Part shown: piece after piece, positions 49,001 to 56,928 of the stretch
Layout: each line of letters begins with the position of its first letter
Position numbering within the stretch: position 1 is the stretch's first letter
Assembly: GCF_037975245.1 (NCBI RefSeq)
Contig: NC_092578.1
Span: 6,596,001 to 6,660,000, forward strand
Source of the DNA: Apostichopus japonicus
Taxonomy: Eukaryota; Echinodermata; Holothuroidea; Aspidochirotida; Stichopodidae
Reading direction: 5' to 3'
DNA: 64,000 nucleotides
Notes under the pieces: generated by a model
The model's input: the letters and a program-made list of their open reading frames with translations, nothing else
Databases searched by the model: none
Told to the model about the DNA's origin: nothing
Made by a program: the position numbers and the translations under genes

Positions 49001-51277
49001 CCAATGTCATATTTAGTATGTAGTTGTGAAACATTAAGTACAAGAAGTCTATTGTTTGTTGAACATAATCACACAATCAAGACAAAGTACTTTTTGCCCC
49101 AAAAACTTTGTTTGGCCCATTCGCAGAGGTACGACCAATGAAAAATTCAAATCAAAACAAGGTGTCCATTCTTTGTTTTTGGTCAACATGAAAACACTAA
49201 ATCGGTCACATGTACCGTAACTGCAGAAGTAATGACCCTCTCCCATTCATAACTGTGCATTAGGTTATATGCCTGGCTAGATGCTTTGCCTTTTCACCCT
49301 ACTGTACAGGAGAGTCCAGCAACAATTGTTCACATTGTAGATGACGTTATTTTTTAATATTTGCATACTGAAGTCAAAATGTTTGCCTGGGTATGTGTCA
49401 CATTAACGTTGTGGTAATTTTAAATTTGAGCCAGAATGTTGGATAAAAAGTACTTGTGATTGTGTGATTATATACTACTGTACACCATAGTAGCCCCCCC
49501 CCCCCCCCCCTAAACAAAAAAATCTTTAGACTGTCAAGATCAAATGTATAATGAGGCTCTTTAATATTTGCAATTGGCAAGTTTGTTTCCAAAATGTTTA
49601 ATTATACTGATTAGAATAATGGGTTTTTGAGATGATGAAATTCTGCAAAACATTGAAATGTTTCGACATGATATTGTAACTGGAGTTAAATTTCAACAAT
49701 TTCTGACACCACAGGACTCGCTGCAAACAGGGATTTTACTTACTGTCAATAATAAATGTTTCACAATGAGTAAATCTTTGTGTCAATACATTATATACTT
49801 AATGTATAGATTACGAAGAGAGAAATTGCAGTTTACTCTAGGATGGTGTACAGAGTAACGTTAACCGTCTTCGCTGAGGTTGCGTGGATTAACATTGCAT
49901 TCGAAAAAGTCCTTACAATTTGACTTTCAAACATATAAGACATGGTGTCTATAATTGCAGCTACATACTGTATGCATAACACAGGAGGCTAACTTAAGGG
50001 ACATGCAAAGTAACTGTACACCAAATAGAATAGGCTTAAAAGATTTTTGTTCTTCCTACCGCTTGCGCTACGCCTACTGTACGACTTTTGCCAAACTCTT
50101 GTCTAGCCAAAATTGAAGAAATATTGCGATCCTTGTTCTTAAGATAAAAGCAGTTAAGAACAGACAAAGTATCAAGTAATTCAACCACTGTAGTATTGTA
50201 AGTAGATCAACCTTTCCTGTGACTAGTTGCCTGGCCTTCCCTTTTGGTTTCCCAAAAGGGAAAACTATGGAGACACTTTTACTGACCTTGCAAATTACGA
50301 GGGGGTCTGCAGATTGCAAAGTCGACAATGACTATAATGCGGGTTGCAAAGTCGGTAGTTACTATTACAGTTAGATTCGTCCAACACGGCAGCTTACTAG
50401 TTACAGAAACGTACTCATACTGCAATTTTGATTCACACATTTCACCAAACAGTTCAGATTCTGAATTTTCACCCTTCACTTATTATTTCTAAATCAATTT
50501 TTCAATACTATTCAGCACTGAACTCAAAAATCACTATCAGATCCTGGTTTCTTTGTCACAATGATCATGATTAATGAGTATCAACTAGGCCATATGTCGC
50601 AGTTTGCTGAGATTTTTACCAAAAAGCAGATGAAAATCACATGAGGCCAACTCAGTCCAACTCTGTGGAATGTAAGCTGCTACTTCACACTATCAGAACT
50701 TGATCAATTTAGTAGTTAACTGCAAAGGCTAGACCTAACTTAGCCTGATGCATTTCTAAATCAACATGTGCCTGACTATCCTGCTGACTATCAACATGTG
50801 CCTGACTAAAATAGGGCTTGTACTTGTAGTGTTAGGTCTAGCCCACAGCCTATCGCTGTAATATGGACAAACAATGTGTTTCTTATCATTGAAGCATTCG
50901 ATTCAATGAAAAAAAGTCAAAGTAGTGGGTCTTAACGGTTGAGCGTGATTAAAGTATTATCTCAAGTTAATGGGCTAGATCAGCGCCTATCCCAGTGTAT
51001 AACAAATGTGATAGTGAGCCTAATGTTAATTATGAACGTGGTCACGCGGTTCATGCAACTAGCCTAGGCAGCGTTAACATTGCACTGATGGTACAAATAA
51101 TGCATGGATGGGAAATGCGAAATGGTTTTAAATTATACATACCACAATCAAATTAAGAAATAAAATATGGAAAGATAAGAAAAGCAGCCTATGGTACTAT
51201 TCTTTATGCACTTATCCTTGTTTTTCTGATCAAAACTGGATCAAAAACCCGGGATTCGAAACTTACTTTTCTGCCAT
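40020..51277 (-). CDS. PTGES3: p23 co-chaperone (PTGES3/Sba1 family), 7 exons, 175 aa
   Basis: Seven exons join in frame into a 528-nt coding sequence. The protein starts MAEKGVHPPVTWAQRKD and has a CS-type beta-sandwich (about residues 1-110). It includes the family signature GNYWPRLLKD (human p23 has WPRLTKE) followed by QHWLKVDF, then a very acidic tail with MLKDMGG and SDSDDDDMPDLE, matching the end of human p23. p23 binds the N-terminal domains of ATP-bound Hsp90 and stabilises client complexes in the cytosol. The tail ends with about 12 extra residues (EDKGTTEEAKDS) beyond the human terminus. The Tyr linked to prostaglandin synthase activity in human p23 (Tyr9) aligns with Ala here (WAQR), as in fungal and plant p23. 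Intron 1 carries a TTAA MITE and a tandem repeat; intron 5 carries a Kolobok-like element. Confidence 0.93.
40390..40477 (-). CDS. PTGES3: p23 exon 6
   Basis: The acceptor is gttctgtag|ATG and the donor GATG|gtaaga. The exon encodes MLKDMGGINDGLPDMNDINN then EESSDSDDD, matching the MGGDEDVDLPEVDG tail of human p23. Confidence 0.94.
40850..40889. repeat. Near-perfect palindrome beside the Kolobok-like element
   Basis: AGAATAGTCCAGGTCAAAA is followed by its complement TTTTGACCTGAACTATTCT with one mismatch. The palindrome abuts the TTAA border of the element at 40891. Confidence 0.85.
41938..42090 (+). pseudogene. P2RX7 C-terminal-domain-like remnant
   Basis: After tttttcccag the frame reads AVQIHSLRSTG in one phase and QYRYIAYGQQVQ, then LGFLARHVRVLLPSCAVQRI and RSDFPANGHYFRL in another. 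It includes a stop codon where the family has Trp residues. The RVxLPSCAVxxIRxxFP pattern is what I remember from P2RX7-like proteins. No channel-forming part is present. Confidence 0.5.
43404..43751 (-). pseudogene. THAP-domain remnant (frameshifted)
   Basis: The frame begins MPVRCVVGGC and continues HAISLHPWLKDEK and ADFTGPSQY, matching the start and middle of a THAP zinc finger (C2CH). The expected end of the motif (SEHFTEAYYDP) is found in another frame right after SQYA, so a frameshift or deletion and at least one stop break the domain. It is probably the DNA-binding part of the surrounding transposon's transposase. Confidence 0.6.
44549..44632 (-). CDS. PTGES3: p23 exon 5
   Basis: An 84-nt, phase 0-0 exon: QHWLKVDFQRWRDEDDEEDE and EDPRELDQ, the end of the folded domain and the start of the acidic tail. 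Confidence 0.95.
45338..45436 (-). CDS. PTGES3: p23 exon 4
   Basis: A 99-nt, phase 0-0 exon. It encodes SKFKVRPRNVEFALKKKQ, then PGNYWPRLLKDTTK, which is the most diagnostic p23 segment. Confidence 0.95.
46214..46295 (-). CDS. PTGES3: p23 exon 3
   Basis: The acceptor is ttttctag|A and the donor CCT|gtaagt. The exon encodes LIFKGKGGVENLTYEVEMEF and HSEISQP, aligning with the LTFSCLGGSD region of human p23. Confidence 0.93.
47285..47392 (-). CDS. PTGES3: p23 exon 2
   Basis: The acceptor is tttttttacag|AG and the donor CAAAA|gtatgt. The exon encodes GVHPPVTWAQRKDLIFITIE and VSDVQKSPTIILEDQ, the first strands of the CS-like domain. Confidence 0.93.
47560..47605. repeat. ATT/TAA simple repeat
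   Basis: A short imperfect trinucleotide run in intron 1 of p23. Confidence 0.85.
48209..48571 (+). mobile_element. TTAA-flanked MITE family, copy 3
   Basis: Starts TTAAAGGCATTGAAGACTCG and ends GAGTCTTCACACCCTTTAA, colinear with 34673-35021 and inverted relative to 27249-27609. It lies in intron 1 of p23. Confidence 0.87.
48650..49070 (+). repeat. Tandem repeat, units of about 135-150 bp
   Basis: Three diverged units each carry GATATCTCAAxAAGGGAA, CATATTTxGTxTGTAGxAGT, ACATTGAGTA, TCATTTGGGGTCA and TTGTGAAAAC in the same order. Short frames over it are by-products. It lies in intron 1 of p23, directly after a TTAA MITE. Confidence 0.85.
51267..51277 (-). CDS. PTGES3: p23 exon 1 (11 nt, M-A-E-K)
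   Basis: ATG GCA GAA AA followed by gtaagtt. This phase-2 end joins the acceptor of exon 2 (A|GGT) to give MAEKGVHPP. An exon this small is supported only by the match in phase and by the good donor. No alternative ATG is in frame within exon 2 before the conserved domain. Confidence 0.82.
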
Positions 51278-53377
51278 TGTCGCATGTGTTTTGAGTTAGG
51301 TTCTTGACGCGAGATGAATGAATGTAGACGCTGGATCGCTAAGGATTATTGGTCGGACAGCACATTGCAGCTAAGACCGTACTTCGGATTATTTCTCCTA
51401 CCGCCTAAGTGATGACACCACACAAAGGACAGATCACTGATGGCAGAGGTACACTCCTAAGAATGTAATTATGTCAAAATTGTTTAGAAAAGTAAACCTA
51501 CCTATATCATGTTCTTTCTTTGTGTTTACTTCTGCACATTAAAAGAAATCGCTTGGCTTCCAAGTTATAATTCTTCCATTTGCAATTATGTAGACATTTT
51601 GGGCTTATTTCAAGGTCATTCCCAGTTACGGACCCAATAATTCAATAAGTATCAGATCTATTCAACTCCAAAAATGCGATTTACACTGGGACTCGCAAGT
51701 TAAAGGTGACTGCGAATTTCCCGCCCATGCTATGAGAGAAGAAAGGGGAAGGGGAATGAACAATGGCCGAACTATTTGTCGGAACCTGGAAGATCCGCCG
51801 AAACAGCGGCTAAGCCATTACCTTACAAGTCCCTCTCCTTTGATATTTTAAGGAAGTAATGGCATTTCTTTGCTAACACCATTAGTACTTCACAAAAAGC
51901 CTAGTCCATAACACCACCAACCTGAAAGTTGTACCACTCAAACCGGCCATCTCTCAGTCTTGAGTACTTGCAAACCTAACAATTCTCACTAGTACTTTGA
52001 GAATGAGTACAATTTACGCTGGTTAAGTATCCTTGAAAGAATATTCGAGACGTGATGCTGCTTATAACTTTTACCACTCCCCATCGAGTTAAGAAAGCGT
52101 TCAAGATCGATACCATCGTATGGGAGACATCATATTTTAAAAAGTGTCTCTGTGGGTTGTCTTATTGTAATATAATGTCATACTGCCCAAGAGGATTAAC
52201 GTTTTCTCTGTTTCTTTTAAATTATTAAAGTTCGAAATTTGACAACCTTGACACTGACACCAAATGTTCATCATAGGGTCAAGTTAATAGCTACATGCCC
52301 TTAGCCAGATTTCGAATTTTAGGAGGGAGATGGGGTTCACAAAAGTTGACTGACATCCGTCCTGGGAAGGGGTTGTAAGAGGATTGTTTCCCCGACCCTG
52401 CCGATTTTGTACTTGGTTAACGGGGGTGCAAAATAATAAAAAAGAAAGTATCAACATTGAGCTATTATTTCCATCACTTTATCTACATTCGTAAATTACC
52501 AGTTTAATTAACAACACTCAATTCAAATTGTTCCTCTTTTATTCTTGTATCAAGAACAAGATGCTGCTTTATGTTATCTTTTAAACGTGAATGATGTTTG
52601 TGTGGTAAATTTTAATTGGTCCGTTTAATTGGCCTATACCTGTCAATACTGCAGTACATGTCCAAATTTGAAGGCGCCGCAACGGCACAAACTACATGAA
52701 TAGGACTCAGAGTACTATAGTAAGTTTGGCACATAACTACATGCATCAAGTAATCATTAGCATATCATACCATGCTATAAGTAGCATATAGAGTATAATT
52801 TATTATAGCCATTTATTTTTCTTTTGCCATTTAAAAAAAAAGAAGTATTTTCTGTGGTGCATCGCGGGAGGGGGGGGGGGTGTCCCTTCGTCATGTACGT
52901 TGTCAATCAAGTTTTGAAGAGTATACATTGTCCAAAATGTGCAATGTTGTCAAAATTGTTCTCTGTACTGAGAAAATGCATTTTTTGGGGGGGTAGAAAT
53001 ATATTTCTCCTCTATATGAAAAAGTGTGTTAAAAGAATATTAACGAAAAAATACAAAACCATTCTCAGTTGAATTGTTTCGTTAATATTCGTCAATCTGC
53101 GAGCTGTTTCCATATAGAAATTCATATTGCCAATAAGAAATTGATATCCTCCACCTGGTGATTATTTCAGCAACCAACTTCAGCCATCGTAATATCCCTT
53201 TAATATGGATATATGTATTGCATCTTGGTGCTACCCAGCGTAACCATAACAATGGACGTCGCTGTTATATCGGTCCTATAGCAGAGCCGTAAATATCTAT
53301 ATATTTCTTTTCCTACATGATCTATACTGTTTTCATACCGCTGACAATTTCTCCGAACCAAATAAACACGATTTTAT
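51278..53377. other. Upstream region of p23, no gene recognised
   Basis: The p23 promoter must lie just above 51277. On the p23 strand a CCAAT motif is visible (ATTGG on the plus strand at about 51348). No TATA box could be assigned. The rest is AT-rich DNA without recognisable coding signal or repeat family. Confidence 0.4.
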
Positions 53378-53399
53378 GTATTGTATGTATGTATGTATT

Positions 53400-53599
53400 T
53401 TAGATCTTCTTGCAAGCAGGAACTCGCGAAGAAGCCTCATTGGCTTATCAAAGCCGCAAGCTGACCGAAGTCAGCGGAGACTGGCAGTCTCCGCTAAGGT
53501 TCATATTTAACGTCTGTGAGTATGAATTGTCAATTACCATCAACTCTGTGACTGGACGACATACATTAATCTTGGAGTGACTCGAACTGGGGTCCTAAT
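53400..53599 (-). mobile_element. tRNA-headed SINE, copy 1, 3' part
   Basis: This is the body and tail of a SINE on the minus strand, ending in a TACA-type tail at about 53378-53400. It shares GACTTCGGTCAGCTTGCGGC and CTTCTTCGCGAGTTCCTGCT with copy 2 at 63381-63621. The tRNA-like head is cut by the DNA element at 53600-55791 and resumes at 55797. A GCGGAGACTGCCAGTCTCCG hairpin is present only in this copy. Confidence 0.82.
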
Positions 53600-54146
53600 C
53601 AGGTGCGTATCCAGGGGGGGCGTTGGGGGCGCGCGCCCCCCGGGTAAGAAAAAGAGGAGAGAAAAAAAAGAGAAGAAAAAAGGAAAAAAGAAGGGAAAAA
53701 AGAGGAGGAGGAGAGGAAGGAAGGGAAAAGAAAAAGAAGAAAGAGAGAAAAAGGAGAAAAGGAGGGAGTAAAAGAAAAACTCGAAGACACCGGGAAGAGA
53801 AAGAGGAACAGTGACATCATTACAGCGCTGAATGGTAGCCAGTGACGGATCAATGATTTCGTAAAAGTGTGACTCACCCTACCCCTTACACCGACAACTC
53901 CATTTTTGACGTTTCCATTTTCCTCTCTCACTAATGATCTATATATGGTCTATCATAACGCGTGTGTAGAATTGTGCTATGAAACCAACTGTGGCTGGTC
54001 TCGAACTCGACCGTGTCGTCGGGGAACATGACGATTTTTGAGATGGGGGCGACCGCCCGCCCCCCCCCCTTCAGCATTTTTTTAAATGATATCGCTAAGT
54101 AATTTCAAAATAGAAAGTGCTTAGATGCAACTTACAAGGCCTGGGA

Positions 54147-54310
54147 AGTGTCATTTCCAGCGATCTGGGAGACATTTTCGGCCAAAATTTCTTGTACGCT
54201 TCGCGCTAACAAATGGTCCTGGGTAGTGCCATTTCCAGCGATCTGGGAGACACTTTCGGCCAAAATTTTCTTGTACGCTTCGCGCCAACCTATGGTGGCG
54301 CTACGCTTAG
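54147..54310 (+). repeat. Two tandem copies of a subterminal transposon module
   Basis: TTTCCAGCGATCTGGGAGAC followed by TTTTCGGCCAAAATTT and TTGTACGCTTCGCGC occurs twice in a row. Diverged copies appear at about 54955-55040 (inside the nested element) and 55665-55745. Shared subterminal motifs suggest the outer and nested elements were moved by related transposases. Confidence 0.75.
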
Positions 54311-54719
54311 ATAATTTGCCTACAGGCTTCGCCCCTCCCTTGGCAAATTCCTCGCTACGCGCCTGTTCGAATTTGTAACGCAAACAGCAGATATCACATC
54401 ATATCAGTGAGCATGAAAATGGCGTTCCAGGATGAAAAGCCTCAAAACTGTCCGACTTGCCTGGAAAAATAACCAAAAATTTTCGCGCGCGAGGCGCGCG
54501 TTCAACGGGGTAATGTCAATATCATATAAGCAAACACCGGTTATTACATCGCATGCCATCATGTACTGTACGGTCCGTTCAAATTGCGCAGTATACCGTG
54601 GGATGCTAATGTAAACAACGACATGTCTCATGTAGATGTATAAAAAGCATGGAGGTCCAATTATGTCAATACTCTCTTTTACATTAGTAATGGCGAATTA
54701 GGGGCTGCACCCCGCCGCG

Positions 54720-55102
54720 CAGTGGCGGAGCGTCCATACGGTCAGGGGGGCGGATGCCCCCCCCCCCCGACGGACTCAAATGGACTGCTGGCGCCTTTGT
54801 CAGCTCTTTACCACTTTTTACTTATTCTACATTATTCACTTTTTTTATTGCGCTCTCATCTACTTATTGACATTTGTCACATTTTGTTGCTGTAATTTGG
54901 CGATGACACCTTATTCTTCGTTTATCTGCAAATTAGCCAGGACCAGAAAGGGTCATTTCCGACGATCTAGGGAGTATCTTTACTCAAAAATTTTCTGTAC
55001 GCTACGCGCCAACCAGTGGTGGTGCTCCGCTTAGATAGTGTCGAAAGCGCCCCTACAGACCATTCTCGCCCCTCCTGACCAATACCCCTAGCTCCGCCAC
55101 TG
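54720..55102. mobile_element. Nested hAT MITE, 8-bp TSD CCGCCGCG
   Basis: Starts CAGTGGCGGAGCGTCC and ends AGCTCCGCCACTG, inverted repeats of the classic hAT type. It is flanked exactly by CCGCCGCG (54712-54719, 55103-55110). It sits inside the 2.2-kb element, making three levels: MITE in DNA element in SINE. Confidence 0.88.
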
Positions 55103-55796
55103 CCGCCGCGCCTCCTACGCCTATGTGTGTAGTGTTCGGTTTCGGAAATATCTGCTATTTTTTTCATTTCCTTCAACCAAGTTTTATAATAGCCGTTATA
55201 AGAGGTTTTAATATTTGTACACCAATAAATTAACTGTGTCTGAATTTTCGAAAATTTTTGACCAACATTCTGCATCACACTTCCCTCTACTCGTGCAATT
55301 TTGGCCGGTTTCTTAGTGGTTGAAGGAAGTTTTTCTATATTGGTTGTCCATAGATGAAATTTTGTACAACATTATGGGTATGTTTTGAAGTAATTTTATT
55401 CACGAGAAATGTGAATTTTCTAATTCTGAACAAATATGGGGCTTAAAACCTTGAAAAGTGGGGCTGACGGGTATTGTGGGCCGCGACGTAGAATCACATA
55501 CAAAAGCAAAGACCCACAGGAGATGCGATCAGGTCGAATATGATGTGTGCCGGGTTGACAACCTTCAAAAAGGTTATGGATGGAAAAAAAAAACAATTAG
55601 GAAATACTTGGTTCTCAGGCAAAAGGTGTACATCTGGTTGGTCATTTCAAGCCCGAGAAGTGCCGTTTCCGGTGATCTGGGGGGTATCAAAATAAGAAAT
55701 TTTCTTGTACGCTGCGCGCCAACCGATGGTGGCGCTCCGCTTAGATAGTAGTTCGCGCCCCCCGGGTTTGAAAATCCTGGATACGCGCCTGCTAAT

Positions 55797-55836
55797 GATT
55801 GGAAGGCACAGGCGTTAACCACTGAGCTAACACTCT
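55797..55836 (-). mobile_element. tRNA-headed SINE, copy 1, 5' head
   Basis: The minus strand reads GAGTGTTAGCTCAGTGGTTA, a tRNA A-box region, then ACGCCTGTGCCTTCCAATCA. It continues directly into 53595 when the inserted element is removed. Confidence 0.82.
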
Positions 55837-56734
55837 TTGATTGCGTAAAGGCCTTCACATTAGCATGCGAACAAAGCGGATGAACTTGCATACACAAACG
55901 GTTAATTTATAGATAAAGTTTCCACTTGTGTAGTCTGGCCGAATGAAAACAGTGATATAGGAACAGAAGATAAGGCGCATAAAACATATGTAGTTTGTCT
56001 TGCACAATAGAAAATAAGTTTCAAGAATATCTCTTCTTCAATAATTATGAACAAAGTTGCACATATACCACTATATAGCGATCAACGCAGGGTACCGTTT
56101 TGATCTGCAGTCAGATAACATCAGCATCTCAAATATCGCGGAACTAAATTGGACTAGAGGTCCTTTTCTATGTCATTTTCAATTTCAAATTTATTTCTCA
56201 TATGTTTATACAAGATTAATACAAAACTAACATTACAGTAGAAATTTTAACATGTGAAGGACGCTAGAAAAACAGCTGTTATCTCAGCTAGTGACCAAGT
56301 AGAAATATAAACAATTAAACACTTAAATTAAGTATATATAAAGTTATATAAAGTAAAGGTTATACAAAGTAACTCTTATTGGAGCTAGAGTTTCTTTCTG
56401 TAAAGAAACTCTCTTTGGGCCCAGAGCCGTATATACGGCTCTGATTTGGCCTAGAGTTCCTCGGAACTCTAAATGGGCCGAAATGACAGCGCCCTCTAAT
56501 CATCTCGAGTATGACTGGAGCGACCCACTTTCTCAACTCTTTTATTGACAGTATGAGTAATGCGATTTTCCAATTCAGTCTATTTAAAGGTTCCGAACTG
56601 TTCATATTGTCAATAAGTGCATGTGCTATGAACCGTGAATTGCAAGCTTAATATGGAGTGATATACTATAGCATGCTAGAATTGTCCCAAAATATCTGAT
56701 ATATATTATACAGTCAATATATACCCATGGAACT
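55837..56734. other. Upstream region of the MRH gene
   Basis: This presumably holds the promoter and 5' untranslated region of the plus-strand gene starting at 56735. I see no further gene. The remarkable feature is a cluster of three hairpins at 56387-56471, listed separately. Confidence 0.4.
56387..56471. repeat. Three consecutive perfect hairpins
   Basis: Hairpin 1 is AGAGTTTCTTT, loop CTGT, AAAGAAACTCT (56387-56412). Hairpin 2 is a 22-bp palindrome of CAGAGCCGTAT (56422-56443). Hairpin 3 is TAGAGTTCC, loop TC, GGAACTCTA (56452-56471). They are joined by 8-10-bp spacers of similar sequence (TTTGGGCC, ATTTGGCC), with AAATGGGCC after the last. Confidence 0.85.
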
Positions 56735-56928
56735 ATGCCCTGTAAAAACATGGATATTGGAAAAGTGTGTAGGTTACTGTGGTTCACACAGTACCTGTTC
56801 TTTGCTATAACAACGGGATGTAACGGTAAAGGTACCGGCGAATGCACCACGAAGGGAACTTGCAAGTGCGTTTACGACGATGGTTCACATATTGATTTGC
56901 ACGAAATTGCAAAGAAAGACTATTTTGC
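56735..56928 (+). CDS. MRH gene exon 1: signal peptide and first Cys pair
   Basis: ATG to GC|gtgagt, phase 2. The frame stays open only briefly past the donor (GCG TGA), so the splice is required. The start may be 56735 or 56750. Confidence 0.68.

Larger units (their letters stand above)
53600..55791. mobile_element. 2.2-kb hAT-like element inserted in the SINE, 5-bp TSD CTAAT
   Basis: The termini are CAGGTGCGTATCCAGG and the complement of CAGGCGCGTATCCAGG (one mismatch). CTAAT lies on both sides (53595-53599, 55792-55796), and removing the element restores the SINE head. A 5-bp duplication with CAG(G) ends is unlike classical 8-bp hAT and suggests the hAT5-type group. The interior has poly-purine DNA (53645-53800), repeated GATCTGGGAGACA...TTGTACGCTTCGCGC modules and a nested element at 54720-55102. 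No intact transposase. Confidence 0.83.

Noticed and set aside
53577-53931. Lys/Arg/Glu-rich and Ser/Phe-rich frames
   Set aside because: They read through a poly-purine stretch inside a DNA transposon.
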